A program made the translations under genes and the position numbers. Under the pieces are notes generated by a model. The model made no database searches. It was not told the origin of the DNA and saw only the letters and a program-made list of their open reading frames with translations. A stretch of 64,000 nucleotides of DNA, taken from contig NZ_JADGMQ010000001.1 in the NCBI RefSeq assembly GCF_016124105.1, forward strand, positions 364,707 through 428,706. Direction: 5' to 3'. The first letter of the stretch is position 1, and each line of letters starts with the position of its first letter. Of this stretch, positions 9,127-18,684 are shown piece by piece. Source of the stretch: Aquamicrobium zhengzhouense (GTDB taxonomy: Bacteria > Pseudomonadota > Alphaproteobacteria > Rhizobiales > Rhizobiaceae).

Positions 9127-10419
9127 TTAGATGGCGGCCTTGTAGACTGTGCGTCCGGACACGACTGTTTGCAAGACCTTGCCCTGCATGCGAGCGCCTT
9201 CGAAGCAGGTGTTCTTGGAGCGCGAAAGAATATCCTGTTCGCGAACAACCCAGGGCTCGTTGAGGTCAACGACAATCAGGTCGGCGTTGGAACCGGGGCG
9301 AAGCGTTCCCGCTGGCAGGCCGAACCTCTTGGCAGGTGCGGTAGACAAAGCGTCCACGAGGCGCAACAGCCGGACGCTGTCATTGTGATACAGCCGCAAC
9401 GCAGCGGACAACAGCGTTTCGAGGCCGATGGCTCCTGCTGCTGCATCGGCGAACGGCAGGCGTTTCGTGTCGACATCCTGCGGATCATGGGACGAAACGA
9501 GAATGTCTATCGTCCCGTCTCGAAGCGCTTCCACCATTGCCAGACGGTCGTCTTCTGCACGGAGAGGCGGGTTGAGACGGAAGAACGTACGATACTCGCC
9601 GACGTCGTGCTCGTTTAATGACAGGCTGGCGATGGCCGCACCGGCGGTGACATTGGCGCCGTCAGCCTTGGCGCGCCGAATCGCATTTGCGGACAGCTCC
9701 GTGGAGAGCTTGGCGGCGTGATAGGCACCTTTGGTGAGACGCGCCAGCATCAGATCCCGTTCAAGCGGGATCGTCTCGGCTTCCCTCGGGATGCCAGGAA
9801 GGCCAAGCCAGCTTGCGTAGAGCCCTTCGTTCATGACGCCGGTCATGGCCAGGTATGGATCCTGTCCGGCATGGTCGATCACCGCGCCGAAGTCGCGAGC
9901 ATATGTGAGCGCCCGGCGCATCACGAGAGAATTGACGAGGGTCTGACGACCTTCTGTGAAGAAGACGGCTCCCGCCTCACGCAGAAGGCCGAATTCCGTC
10001 ATCTCGGAGCCTTTGAGGCCACGCGTGATGGAGGCTGCCGGGAAGACGTTGACGACTGCAGTATCGCGGGCCGCGCGCAGCACGAAATCAACCAGCGCAA
10101 TATCATCGATGACGGGCGCGGTGTCGGGCATCATCACCAGGGATGTGATGCCGCCAGCCGCTGCGGCAACGCTTGCCGAAGCAATCGTCTCGCGGTGCTC
10201 GCCACCGGGCTCGCCGATGTGAACGCGCGCGTCGACCAGGCCCGGCATGATCGACTTGCCCGAGCAGTCGATGACTGCCGCGCCTTCTGGAATGCCTTGG
10301 TTGCGTGCGTCAGCGCCTGCCGCAACGATCTCCTTACCATTGACGATGACATCGCCGATCTCATCGATGTTCCGGGAGGGATCAACGACGCGTGCATTCT
10401 GAAAGACGGTGATGCTCAT
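9127..10419 (-). CDS. Dihydroorotase-like protein, predicted inactive (PyrC')
   Basis: A 430-residue member of the amidohydrolase superfamily with the fold and gene context of dihydroorotase, but with most active-site residues changed. Where active enzymes have D-x-H-x-H-x-R, this one reads DARVHIG (Arg65, His67, Gly69); the lysine/histidine helix CH-x-H reads YHAAK (His234, Lys237); and the catalytic Asp of TDHAPH is replaced by Ser310 in SSHDPQ. His183 is kept. In Pseudomonas a non-catalytic PyrC' is needed as a scaffold for the PyrB dodecamer; by analogy this is the structural partner of the adjacent PyrB. Its start overlaps the pyrB stop, which suits a 1:1 complex. An active pyrC must lie elsewhere. 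Confidence 0.85.
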   Translation of the reverse strand: MSITVFQNARVVDPSRNIDEIGDVIVNGKEIVAAGADARNQGIPEGAAVIDCSGKSIMPGLVDARVHIGEPGGEHRETIASASVAAAAGGITSLVMMPDTAPVIDDIALVDFVLRAARDTAVVNVFPAASITRGLKGSEMTEFGLLREAGAVFFTEGRQTLVNSLVMRRALTYARDFGAVIDHAGQDPYLAMTGVMNEGLYASWLGLPGIPREAETIPLERDLMLARLTKGAYHAAKLSTELSANAIRRAKADGANVTAGAAIASLSLNEHDVGEYRTFFRLNPPLRAEDDRLAMVEALRDGTIDILVSSHDPQDVDTKRLPFADAAAGAIGLETLLSAALRLYHNDSVRLLRLVDALSTAPAKRFGLPAGTLRPGSNADLIVVDLNEPWVVREQDILSRSKNTCFEGARMQGKVLQTVVSGRTVYKAAI

Positions 10420-11381
10420 ATGGCCGCTCCGTCGGGATTGCGGCGGGGGTCGAGGAGTGCTTCCATGACCGCCATGCGGACCGCAACGCCCATTTCAACC
10501 TGCTCCTGAATGACACTTTGAGGGCCGTCGGCTATCTCTGACGCTATCTCAACGCCGCGGTTCATCGGCCCCGGATGCATGACCAAGGCATCTTCCTTGG
10601 CCACCTTCAGCTTTTCGGCATCGAGGCCCCAATAACGGAAATATTCCCGCACCGACGGCACCATCGCGCCTTCCATGCGCTCGCGCTGCAGGCGGAGCAT
10701 CATGACGACATCGGCTCCTGCCAGGCCTTCCTTCATGGTGTTGAACACCTCGACGCTCATCTGCGAGATGCCGGAAGGCAGCAGCGTTGATGGGGCAACG
10801 ACGCGGACACGCGCACCCAGCGCGTTAAGCAGAATGATGTTCGAACGCGCGACCCGCGAGTGGGAAATGTCGCCGCAGATCGCTACGGTCAAACCGCCGA
10901 TTCTCCCCTTGGCGCGACGAATGGTCAGCGCGTCCAAAAGCGCTTGAGTCGGATGTTCGTGTGCGCCGTCGCCGGCGTTGACCACGGAACAATCGACCTT
11001 CTGCGCCAGAAGGGCGGCAGCGCCTGCGGACGCATGACGGATGATCAGAATGTCGGGACGCATGGCGTTCAGCGTCATCGCCGTGTCGATGAGGGTTTCC
11101 CCCTTCTTCACCGACGACGAGGCAACCGACATGTTCATCACGTCCGCGCCGAGTCTCTTTCCGGCTAGTTCGAACGATGATTGCGTGCGGGTTGACGCTT
11201 CGAAAAACAGGTTGATCTGGGTACGGCCGCGCAGCGTCGAGGTCTTCTTTTCCGATTGGCGCGAAATGGAGACGTCCGCGTCAGCGCGGTCGAGCAACAT
11301 TTCAATATCCAGCGGGGAAAGGCCCTTGATGCCGAGCAGGTGCCGGTGCGGAAATAGGGGAAGGGCGGTGCGCTCAGTCAT
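10416..11381 (-). CDS. pyrB: Aspartate carbamoyltransferase catalytic subunit
   Basis: A 321-residue enzyme that joins carbamoyl phosphate and aspartate to give carbamoyl aspartate, the committed step of pyrimidine synthesis. The carbamoyl-phosphate loop STRT is at residues 63-66 (in [13 protein letters not shown]), HPTQALLDA follows in the middle, and the MHPGPMNRG motif lies near the C-terminus. No pyrI regulatory subunit is present; instead the next gene is a dihydroorotase-like protein, as in class A ATCases. The start at 11381 has only a weak binding site. It is first in the operon and divergent from the aidB-like gene. Confidence 0.96.
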   Translation of the reverse strand: MTERTALPLFPHRHLLGIKGLSPLDIEMLLDRADADVSISRQSEKKTSTLRGRTQINLFFEASTRTQSSFELAGKRLGADVMNMSVASSSVKKGETLIDTAMTLNAMRPDILIIRHASAGAAALLAQKVDCSVVNAGDGAHEHPTQALLDALTIRRAKGRIGGLTVAICGDISHSRVARSNIILLNALGARVRVVAPSTLLPSGISQMSVEVFNTMKEGLAGADVVMMLRLQRERMEGAMVPSVREYFRYWGLDAEKLKVAKEDALVMHPGPMNRGVEIASEIADGPQSVIQEQVEMGVAVRMAVMEALLDPRRNPDGAAI

Positions 11382-11518
11382 GTTAAAGCTGTGCTATAGG
11401 CATGCATCGCCCGGCCCGCAAGCGCGGCGGTCATGTTTCAGCGATTTTTCCTCGCAAAAGGATGTGTATTGCTTGTAACAGTCATGCGGCCGGAATCGGC
11501 GGAAAACGGAGTTTTGCA

Positions 11519-13144
11519 TTGACGCACGAGGTAACGAACCAGAGCCCGCCTCTCTCAGGAAGCAGCGCCTGGCGCACTGATCCGCTGCTCGTGCAGCTTG
11601 CAGACGATTTTACAGATCCGGTCCGCAAGGACCTCGATCAGCTTGGGCGCTACGTCCGCTCGGTTGAGGCGCAAGACCTTGCCCGCCTGGCAAATTCGGA
11701 AGTGCCCAAATTGCGCACTCACGACCGCCAGGGTCGACGTTCTGATATCGTCGAGTTCCATCCAGCTTACCATGCTTTGATGCGTCGGTCGGTGGGGATC
11801 GGCCTGCACTCCTCAATCTGGGAGAATAATCCGGCTGAGGCTGGAAAACGGCATCAGGTGCGCGCTGCGCGTTTTTACCTGACAGCGCAGCTGGAATGTG
11901 GGCATCTTTGTCCGATAACCATGACGAGCGCCTCGCTGGCTGCTCTGATGTCGAGTCCATCTCTGTTCCGGGAATGGGCACCACGCATCACAACGCGCAA
12001 ATACGATTCCTCGCAAAAGGCGCCGGTCGAAAAAGGCGGTCTGACCCTCGGAATGGGGATGACCGAAAAGCAGGGCGGTACGGATCTGCGTACCAACACC
12101 AGCCGGGCGGTGCGCGAAGGCAGCCAGTTCTACCGCCTGAGTGGACATAAATGGTTCCTGTCGGCACCGATGTCGGACGCGTTCCTGATGTTGGCGCAGG
12201 CAGATGAGGGGCTTTCCTGCTTTCTGGTTCCACGCTTGCTCAAGGGCGGAGTCGACAACGGACTTCGCTTCCAGAGGCTGAAAGACAAGCTTGGCAACCG
12301 TTCTAACGCGTCGTCGGAGGTAGAGTTCGACGGCACATTGGCGGAGATGGTTGGCGACCCAGGTTCCGGAATCCGCACCATCATGGACATGGTTACGCTG
12401 ACGCGTCTTGATTGCGCGGTCGCCAGTTCGGGGATCATGCGGGCGGCGCTTGCCGAAGCGGTACATCACACCCGCCACAGGCGCGTTTCCGGTCAACCCT
12501 TGATCGATCAGCCGCTCATGGTGCGTGTTTTGGCTGACATGTCTCTCGATGTTGCCGGAGCCACCGCCTTGTCGATGCGTTTGGCGCGGTCATTTGACGA
12601 GGCAGCGAACAATCCCGCCGAGGCCGCCTTTGCACGTGCGATGACGGCGGTGGTGAAGTATTGGGCCTGCAAGATCGCCCCAGCCCTGATCTATGAAGCC
12701 ATCGAGTGCATTGGCGGCAACGGCTATGTCGAAGATGGCCCGCTGGCTCGCTATTACCGGGAAGCGCCTGTCAATGCCATTTGGGAAGGGTCGGGCAATG
12801 TGATGGCGCTGGATGTCCTGCGTGTCCTCGCGCGGGCCCCGCAGCTTTTCGAGGAAGTTCTGGCGGGTATCGGACGCGATCTCGGGCCTGCCGGCAAGGG
12901 CACAGTTGGCGTGCTGCGCGCAGCACTCCAGGTTGCAGGCTCGGATGAGGGGTCGGCCCGGATTTTGACAGAGCAGCTGGCTATTTCCGCTGCAGCCGCC
13001 GAATTGCGGCGGATGGGGGCAGGGCGGATCGCCGATGCATTTGTAGAATCTCGGTTGGCGGGGCAGTGGCGGACCACCTACGGGATGCTGGACGCACGCC
13101 ATGACGCCCGTGTCATCGTCGACACCCTCTACCCCACCGACTGA
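11519..13144 (+). CDS. aidB: AidB-family acyl-CoA dehydrogenase-like protein
   Basis: A 541-residue flavoprotein of the acyl-CoA dehydrogenase superfamily that closely follows E. coli AidB, a DNA-binding protein of the adaptive response to alkylation. Shared blocks include LCPITMT, GMGMTEKQGG, SGHKWF and KDKLGNRSNAS, all conserved in that family. I chose the TTG at 11519: it has ACGGAG upstream at a good distance and gives 541 residues, the same length as E. coli AidB; the frame runs 39 codons further upstream without a plausible binding site. No ada, alkA or alkB is nearby, so the alkylation role here is inference. Isovaleryl-CoA dehydrogenase-like activity is the alternative. Confidence 0.88.
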   Translation: MTHEVTNQSPPLSGSSAWRTDPLLVQLADDFTDPVRKDLDQLGRYVRSVEAQDLARLANSEVPKLRTHDRQGRRSDIVEFHPAYHALMRRSVGIGLHSSIWENNPAEAGKRHQVRAARFYLTAQLECGHLCPITMTSASLAALMSSPSLFREWAPRITTRKYDSSQKAPVEKGGLTLGMGMTEKQGGTDLRTNTSRAVREGSQFYRLSGHKWFLSAPMSDAFLMLAQADEGLSCFLVPRLLKGGVDNGLRFQRLKDKLGNRSNASSEVEFDGTLAEMVGDPGSGIRTIMDMVTLTRLDCAVASSGIMRAALAEAVHHTRHRRVSGQPLIDQPLMVRVLADMSLDVAGATALSMRLARSFDEAANNPAEAAFARAMTAVVKYWACKIAPALIYEAIECIGGNGYVEDGPLARYYREAPVNAIWEGSGNVMALDVLRVLARAPQLFEEVLAGIGRDLGPAGKGTVGVLRAALQVAGSDEGSARILTEQLAISAAAAELRRMGAGRIADAFVESRLAGQWRTTYGMLDARHDARVIVDTLYPTD

Positions 13145-14064
13145 GCGGCAATGAACAGCACCAACGGCATTGTCAGGAATGACAGTGCCGTCTGAAGCGT
13201 CTTGACCTCAGCGTATAGTTCCGCATCGCCGCCCAGGAGGCGCGCCAGGAGATACCCATTCGCGGCGGTCGGGACAGCTGCGCAAAGGACGAGATACTGA
13301 ATTTCAGTGCCGGAGACGCCGAGTACGTAGCCTATGGTCGCGATCATGGCTGGGTAGATGATGAGCTTGGCAACAATTGGCGGCCACAGAGCTGTTCTTC
13401 TCAGCGATATCCTTTCCGTCTGAAGCGCCGCTCCAATCGCCATCAGGCCGATTCCCAGAGCCGATGTGCCTGCGAGGGAGAGGGTGACCTTGATCGGTTC
13501 GTAGAGCTCGAACGGCAATTGACGGAAAAGGACCGCACCTCCTGTTGAGATTATGAACGGGTTGAGCGCCATCCGGCGCAGCAGTACCCCGATGCTCGCC
13601 TGCTTGTCGGCGAATTTCGTGATCACCATGACCACCACGATGTTGATCGGGATGATGATGGCGGCCATTGCCAGTGCCACAACTGCGGCTCCTTGTGGTG
13701 GAAATATAGCCTGAGCTATCGGCAATGCGATGAAGCCGTTCCACCGTATCGAGGTCTGGAAAACGGACGAGAACTCGGCCGGAGTGACCCAGCGGCTGCG
13801 CCGAAGCAATGGCCAGGCGGCAAGCATGAGCGCGCACATTCCGGCAACCGCAAGGAGCAGTGCCAGCAGGAGTGAATCGAGCTTCAGAGGACTGAAATCT
13901 GCATTGTAGATCGTAATAAAGAGTAACGCCGGATAGAGGATCCAGTAGGTGAGCTGCTCGACGCCCGGCCAGACGTCTTTGGAGATTACCGGAAGTCTTC
14001 GGACGAGGATGCCCAGCCCGATCAGCATGAAAACTGGAAGGATGCTCTCGAAGATGATCAGCAT
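13129..14064 (-). CDS. AEC family (auxin efflux carrier-type) transporter
   Basis: A 311-residue membrane protein with about ten hydrophobic segments in two halves, typical of AEC permeases, which carry small organic acids or malonate-like compounds across the inner membrane. The N-terminus (FESILPVFMLIGLG) and the C-terminal half (AVPTAANGYLLARLLGG) match the family. The substrate is not evident. Its 3' end overlaps the convergent aidB-like gene by 16 bases. It is divergent from the DUF6105 gene, and the space between holds inverted repeats listed separately. Confidence 0.86.
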   Translation of the reverse strand: MLIIFESILPVFMLIGLGILVRRLPVISKDVWPGVEQLTYWILYPALLFITIYNADFSPLKLDSLLLALLLAVAGMCALMLAAWPLLRRSRWVTPAEFSSVFQTSIRWNGFIALPIAQAIFPPQGAAVVALAMAAIIIPINIVVVMVITKFADKQASIGVLLRRMALNPFIISTGGAVLFRQLPFELYEPIKVTLSLAGTSALGIGLMAIGAALQTERISLRRTALWPPIVAKLIIYPAMIATIGYVLGVSGTEIQYLVLCAAVPTAANGYLLARLLGGDAELYAEVKTLQTALSFLTMPLVLFIAAQSVG

Positions 14065-14082
14065 GGGCGCTCACGAGGGTAA

Positions 14083-14118
14083 ACCTTCCCGCGAACTAAA
14101 TGGGAGGCTTGGGAAGGT
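14083..14118. promoter_or_regulatory. Inverted repeat in the AEC/DUF6105 divergent region
   Basis: ACCTTCCC at 14083-14090 and GGGAAGGT at 14111-14118 are perfect 8-base arms separated by 20 bases. The arms lie 19 to 54 bases upstream of the AEC transporter start, a position where a repressor or activator could act. A second perfect repeat, CAGGTTC/GAACCTG, lies at 14199-14232, nearer the DUF6105 gene. Function is inferred from symmetry and place alone. Confidence 0.3.
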
Positions 14119-14286
14119 AAAGGTGAGATCGTTGGGCCAGACGATGTTTGCTGGAGAGTTAACCCTAAGGAATGGTTTCCGTTGCTGTTAAGTAAGAGCA
14201 GGTTCAGTGTTGCGCTGTCGGAAGCGAACCTGAAATTCCGACTTCCTGCCTTCCAGAGCGCACGCCATTATACGGGGCCAAAGCTG

Positions 14287-14604
14287 ATGCGTTACATCCT
14301 CATTTTCTGGGGATTGCCTATGGGGTTCTTCTGGGGCTGGTACTTCCTGTCCTACAACGACATCAATTTCGGATTGTTGTTCTTCTCCCGTGTCCTGCAC
14401 GACTTTGCGTTCGGGTTTTATGGGGAATTGCTGGGCGTCGACCCCAGCGCCATAGGCCCCATGGTGGCACGGGCATGCGCCGTCGACACTTTGCTGATTT
14501 TTTCGATTTTTGGCTTTCGCCGGCGTCGCGAAATTCTGGAGTGGTGGAGAGCGAGGGTCAGGCCTGCAGTGTCCGAACCCGGTCGAGTGCCCCCTGCAGA
14601 ATAA
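14287..14604 (+). CDS. DUF6105 family small membrane protein
   Basis: A 105-residue protein with the pattern of the DUF6105 family found in Hyphomicrobiales: a first hydrophobic segment ([16 protein letters not shown]), the conserved SYNDINFG and [10 protein letters not shown] stretch, and a second segment around [12 protein letters not shown] followed by Arg-rich residues. Function unknown. I start it at ATG 14287 where the family similarity begins; the frame is open for 35 more codons upstream, which look non-coding. Its last 47 bases overlap the end of ruvX on the opposite strand. Confidence 0.75.
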   Translation: MRYILIFWGLPMGFFWGWYFLSYNDINFGLLFFSRVLHDFAFGFYGELLGVDPSAIGPMVARACAVDTLLIFSIFGFRRRREILEWWRARVRPAVSEPGRVPPAE

Positions 14605-15022
14605 AGGCTGCCGCAGCCGAATCGATACGGTCCTCGCGTTTGCGCCTTGAGACATCCATCTCAATCAGCGTCCGCTCCGCCGCCACGGTGGACAATCGTT
14701 CGTCCCAATAGATGAACGGAAGCGATGTCAGCTTTTCCATGTTGCGAACGAAGGCGCGGGTGGCCTGAACGCGGGGGCCCTCACTGCCATCCATGTTGAC
14801 GGGAAGGCCGATCACGATCCCGACCACTTTTTCCTTCTGAACCTCTGACAGAAGCGCCTGCGCATCGACAGAGAACTTTTTGCGCATGATGACCGGCCGA
14901 GGGTGTGCGAATGCCAATCGGGCATCTGAGATTGCGAGCCCGATGGTCTTTGTGCCCAGATCGATCCCGGCCAGTTTCGTGCCGGGTGTTGCCAGATGGG
15001 CTACCTCTGCTATGTCGATCAC
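14558..15022 (-). CDS. ruvX: Holliday junction resolvase-like RNase YqgF/RuvX
   Basis: A 154-residue RNase H-fold protein of the YqgF/RuvX family, which trims the 5' end of pre-16S rRNA in E. coli. Visible motifs are [12 protein letters not shown] near the start with the first catalytic Asp, [10 protein letters not shown], and [11 protein letters not shown] with the acidic residues, ending in [12 protein letters not shown]. The frame is open far upstream, over the divergent hydrolase, but the family begins about 20 residues before GIDLG, so I chose GTG at 15022; GTG at 15028 is an equally possible start. It is divergent from the UlaG-like gene. Confidence 0.92.
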   Translation of the reverse strand: MIDIAEVAHLATPGTKLAGIDLGTKTIGLAISDARLAFAHPRPVIMRKKFSVDAQALLSEVQKEKVVGIVIGLPVNMDGSEGPRVQATRAFVRNMEKLTSLPFIYWDERLSTVAAERTLIEMDVSRRKREDRIDSAAAAFILQGALDRVRTLQA

Positions 15023-15104
15023 AGGCACGTTTGGTCCAATCCGCAGGCTTCTAACTGCGCGGGTTCTAACCTGAACATCACGATAAAGCGAGGAGGCTCT
15101 CCCA

Positions 15105-15812
15105 ATGAAGCTCACCTGGTACGGACATTCCGCATTCCGGATCGAAGTTGGTGACGCCGCCATCCTGATCGATCCTTTCCTCACCGGGAACCCGTCCTGG
15201 GGCAAGGGATGGGAAGAGGTGGCGGAAGGTGTTACCCACGTATTGCTGACCCACGGCCACGGTGACCACATCGGCGACTCGGCAGATATCCTGAAGAAAA
15301 CGGGCGCTATGCTGGTGGCTAACCCCGAAATCTGTCGGTTTCTGGTGAGCCAGGGCGTGGATCAGAACCGCATCAATCAGGGCAACAGCGGTGGCACCGT
15401 TGATTGCGGGGGCTTCACCGTCACGTTTACCCAGGCGTTGCACTCGTCATCATTCCCGGGAGAGGGCGGCGAGAACATCTATCTCGGCAATCCGCACGGG
15501 TTGGTTCTGCACTTCCCGAATGGCGAGTCGGCCTATCACATGGGTGACACCGATATCTTCTCCGACATGGCGCTGATCAATGAGCTGCACCAGCCGTCAA
15601 TCGGTATCGTTCCCGTTGGCGACCGGTTCACCATGGGCGGAGCTGTCGCAGCTCTGGCATGCCAGCGTTACTTCAAGTTCGACAAGGTGATCCCGTGTCA
15701 CTACGCAACATTCCCGCTGGTAGAGAAAACTGCGGACAAGTTTGTTGAGGGAATGAAGGGTTCGGCTACCGAAGTGGTGGTGGCAGAAGTCGGCAAGCCG
15801 TTCGAAGTGTGA
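15105..15812 (+). CDS. UPF0173 metal-dependent hydrolase (UlaG-like)
   Basis: A 235-residue metallo-beta-lactamase-fold hydrolase. The metal motif HGHGDH is at residues 50-55, preceded by the WYGHSAF start typical of the UPF0173 group, and a later GDTD and PCHYATFP supply further ligands. The natural substrate of this group is not settled; relatives include L-ascorbate-6-phosphate lactonase UlaG. It lies just before gatC-gatA, the same order as in several rhizobia, but without a clear functional link. The start follows GCGAGGAGGC, a good binding site. Confidence 0.92.
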   Translation: MKLTWYGHSAFRIEVGDAAILIDPFLTGNPSWGKGWEEVAEGVTHVLLTHGHGDHIGDSADILKKTGAMLVANPEICRFLVSQGVDQNRINQGNSGGTVDCGGFTVTFTQALHSSSFPGEGGENIYLGNPHGLVLHFPNGESAYHMGDTDIFSDMALINELHQPSIGIVPVGDRFTMGGAVAALACQRYFKFDKVIPCHYATFPLVEKTADKFVEGMKGSATEVVVAEVGKPFEV

Positions 15813-15902
15813 CAACGCAAATCAGTGTTCATTGTTGCGCCGCACGAGCGGTGCAGCTATAGCCCCACCAATGGTTTTCCCTGCAACTGGCCGGAGCATC
15901 GC

Positions 15903-16190
15903 ATGTCCGTCGACATCGACACCGTCAAGCGTGTGGCGCGACTCGCCCGCATCGCCGTAACCGAGGAAGAAGCAAGCCAGATGACTGGCAAGCTCAACGC
16001 GATTTTAGGTTTCGTGGAACAACTTGGTGAAGTCGATGTCGAAGGCGTCGAGCCCATGACTTCCGTAATCCCGCAGTCGATGAGAAAGCGACAGGACGGG
16101 GTGACGGATGGAAACATCGCAGACATCATTGTCGCCAACGCGCCGGCGTCGGAAGAAAACTTCTTCCTCGTGCCCAAGGTGGTCGAATAG
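15903..16190 (+). CDS. gatC: Asp-tRNA(Asn)/Glu-tRNA(Gln) amidotransferase subunit C
   Basis: A 95-residue GatC, the small clamp subunit that holds GatA and GatB together in the tRNA-dependent amidotransferase. The family start ([16 protein letters not shown]) and the C-terminal LVPKVVE are both present. I start at ATG 15903, 26 codons inside the open frame, because this gives the usual length. gatA follows after 64 bases; gatB is not in this window. Presence of the system means that Gln-tRNA and/or Asn-tRNA is made by transamidation. Confidence 0.96.
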   Translation: MSVDIDTVKRVARLARIAVTEEEASQMTGKLNAILGFVEQLGEVDVEGVEPMTSVIPQSMRKRQDGVTDGNIADIIVANAPASEENFFLVPKVVE

Positions 16191-16254
16191 TTGACCGCGT
16201 AGGTCTTCCAGGACCGCATTCGAGCAGCACACAGGCTTACCTAACGGACGTTTC

Positions 16255-17736
16255 ATGACCGACCTGACGCAACTCACCATCGCCGAAGCCCGTACCAAGC
16301 TGCAGGCCAAGGAGATCACCGCTACCGAATTGACGGATGCGTATCTGACTGCGATTGACGCGCATAATGCGGCATTCAACGCGTATGTTGCGGTGACGCA
16401 CGATATTGCCCGCTCTATGGCGAAAGCCTCGGATGAGCGTCTCGCGAGCGGCAAGGGCGGTGCGCTCGAAGGCATCCCGCTCGGCATCAAGGATCTATTC
16501 GCGACCAAGGGCGTACACACGCAGGCTGCGAGCCACATCCTCAATGGCTTCAAGCCGGACTACGAGTCGACCGTTACGGCGAATCTTTGGGCTGACGGCG
16601 CTGTCTTGCTGGGCAAGCTCAACATGGACGAGTTCGCAATGGGCTCCTCCAACGAGACCAGCTATTACGGCCCGGTGAAGAACCCGTGGAAGGCCCGTGG
16701 TTCGGATGCCGATCTTGTCGCGGGTGGTTCGTCCGGCGGTTCCGCAGCCGCTGTGGCCGCGCATCTTTGCGCAGGTGCAACCGCAACCGATACCGGTGGT
16801 TCGATCCGTCAGCCCGCTGCCTTCACTGGCACGGTTGGCATGAAGCCGACCTATGGGCGTTGCTCGCGCTGGGGCACGATTGCCTACGCATCCTCACTCG
16901 ATCAGGCAGGGTCGATCTCCCGCGACGTACGCGACGCCGCGATTATGCTCAAGTCGATGGCCTCGACCGACCTCAAGGACAGCACCTCTGTCGACCTTCC
17001 CGTTCCTGAGTACGAGTCAGCTCTCGGCCAGTCGGTGAAGGGGCTGCGCATTGGCATTCCGAACGAGTACCGCGTCGACGGCATGCCAGATGAGGTTGAA
17101 AAGCTGTGGCAGGAGGGCATCGCATATCTACGCGATGCAGGTGCAGAGATCGTCGACATCTCGCTGCCGCACACCAAATATGCGCTGCCGGCTTACTACA
17201 TCATCTCGCCGGCTGAAGCGTCGTCCAACCTTGCCCGTTACGATGGCGTCCGCTACGGGCTGCGTGTGCCAGGCAAGGACATTATTGACTTGTATGAGAA
17301 GACCCGTGCCGCCGGTTTCGGTGACGAGGTCAAGCGCCGTGTCATGATCGGCACCTATGTGCTCTCGGCAGGCTATTATGATGCGTATTACGTTCGGGCT
17401 CAGAAGGTTCGCTCGCTCATCAAGCGCGACTTCGATCTGGCGTTTGATGCGGGCGTCGATGCGATCCTGACGCCAGCAACCCCATCGGCAGCTTTTGGTA
17501 TTGCCGACAAGGAGATGGCCGCCGACCCCGTCAAGATGTACCTCAACGACATCTTCACCGTGACAGTGAATATGGCAGGCCTCCCGGCTATCTCGGTGCC
17601 GGCAGGTCTCGACAATCAGGGATTGCCGCTTGGGCTTCAGCTGATTGGAAAGCCATTCGAAGAGGAAACCTTGTTCCGCGCGGCATACGTGATTGAACAA
17701 TCTGCAGGTCGCTTCGAGCCGCAGAAGTGGTGGTAG
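16255..17736 (+). CDS. gatA: Asp-tRNA(Asn)/Glu-tRNA(Gln) amidotransferase subunit A
   Basis: A 493-residue amidase-signature enzyme that releases ammonia from glutamine for amidation of Glu-tRNA(Gln) or Asp-tRNA(Asn). The Ser-cisSer-Lys triad can be placed: Lys79 in GIKDLF, Ser159 in GGSSGG, and the nucleophile Ser183 in [11 protein letters not shown]; the spacing matches characterised GatA proteins. It is in one operon with gatC and is followed by a strong terminator. Full length and intact. Confidence 0.97.
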   Translation: MTDLTQLTIAEARTKLQAKEITATELTDAYLTAIDAHNAAFNAYVAVTHDIARSMAKASDERLASGKGGALEGIPLGIKDLFATKGVHTQAASHILNGFKPDYESTVTANLWADGAVLLGKLNMDEFAMGSSNETSYYGPVKNPWKARGSDADLVAGGSSGGSAAAVAAHLCAGATATDTGGSIRQPAAFTGTVGMKPTYGRCSRWGTIAYASSLDQAGSISRDVRDAAIMLKSMASTDLKDSTSVDLPVPEYESALGQSVKGLRIGIPNEYRVDGMPDEVEKLWQEGIAYLRDAGAEIVDISLPHTKYALPAYYIISPAEASSNLARYDGVRYGLRVPGKDIIDLYEKTRAAGFGDEVKRRVMIGTYVLSAGYYDAYYVRAQKVRSLIKRDFDLAFDAGVDAILTPATPSAAFGIADKEMAADPVKMYLNDIFTVTVNMAGLPAISVPAGLDNQGLPLGLQLIGKPFEEETLFRAAYVIEQSAGRFEPQKWW

Positions 17737-17765
17737 GATCTGTCTGATCAGCCAAACTTTCGATC

Positions 17766-17792
17766 AAGGGAGCCCGCCGGCTCCCTTTTTCT
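17766..17792 (+). terminator. Terminator after gatA
   Basis: AAGGGAGCC (17766-17774) pairs perfectly with GGCTCCCTT (17779-17787) across a 4-base CGCC loop, and the stem runs into five T residues at 17786-17790. It is a standard intrinsic terminator 29 bases after the gatA stop. Confidence 0.88.
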
Positions 17793-17885
17793 TTGCGGTT
17801 TTGCGTGGGGCTTTTCGATCCTGCGGCCTTGAAACGGCAGTCAGAGCCTGCGACGAGTGCGTAGACCAGATGGCATGGGGCAGCG

Positions 17886-18683
17886 ATGTTCTTCACACTT
17901 TCAAAGCTGTTTTGGATTGTTGCGACGCCGATCAATCTGATCGGAATCCTGATCGCGCTGAGTATCGGCGCGCGGCTGCTGAGATTTCGTCGCCTGTCGA
18001 TGATTTGCAGCGTGGCTGCCCTCAGCATTCTGGGGCTCGGCGCATGGACCACCGCCGGCGCGCTTCTTCTTCACCCGCTTGAAGATTATTACGAAAGGCC
18101 GGTGCCGCCGCCAGACAATGTTGCGGGTGTGATCGTGCTCGGTGGTGGCTTCGAGGGCAGCGTCAATCTCGCCCGTGGCGGCTATGAACTCAACGCCAGT
18201 GGAGACCGCTTCGTTGAGGCGGCGATCCTCGCGCGGCTTTATCCTGAGGCAAAGATTGTCGTCACTGGTGGGTCGGGGACGTTGCTCCTGGAGGGAGAAG
18301 GTGACGGTGACACGGCTCCGCGGCTTCTTACCGCGCTCGGCGTTGAGCCGGAACGCCTCGTTCTGGAGCGTTTGTCTCGCAATACTCAAGAAAACGCGAC
18401 GCTGACCAGGGAATTGCTAAATCCGCAGCGCGGTGAAGTCTGGCTGTTGGTAACCTCCGCGTTCCATATGCCTCGTTCGGTCGGATTGTTTCGTAAGGCT
18501 GGTTTCGACGTGGTACCCTGGCCTACAGACTACCGGACAGCCGGCACCGAAACGCTGGGACTTGCGCAGGATAATGTCGCGGATTCCCTTCAAAATCTCG
18601 CAATAGGGCTGCGCGAATGGATCGGTCTGATCGCTTATAGGCTAACTGGAAGGATCGACGGGATCTTCCCACCGAAGACCTGA
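17886..18683 (+). CDS. YdcF family protein (DUF218), membrane-anchored
   Basis: A 265-residue protein with two N-terminal hydrophobic segments (about 5-28 and 38-62) and a periplasmic DUF218 domain. The domain shows GVIVLGGG near residue 80, a VVTGGSGT strand, SRNTQENA and SAFHMPRS, all typical. Relatives include SanA and ElyC, linked to envelope integrity and peptidoglycan precursor use; the exact role is unknown. It begins after the gatA terminator with its own leader and ends one base from the convergent DUF599 gene. Confidence 0.88.
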   Translation: MFFTLSKLFWIVATPINLIGILIALSIGARLLRFRRLSMICSVAALSILGLGAWTTAGALLLHPLEDYYERPVPPPDNVAGVIVLGGGFEGSVNLARGGYELNASGDRFVEAAILARLYPEAKIVVTGGSGTLLLEGEGDGDTAPRLLTALGVEPERLVLERLSRNTQENATLTRELLNPQRGEVWLLVTSAFHMPRSVGLFRKAGFDVVPWPTDYRTAGTETLGLAQDNVADSLQNLAIGLREWIGLIAYRLTGRIDGIFPPKT

Positions 18684-18684
18684 T

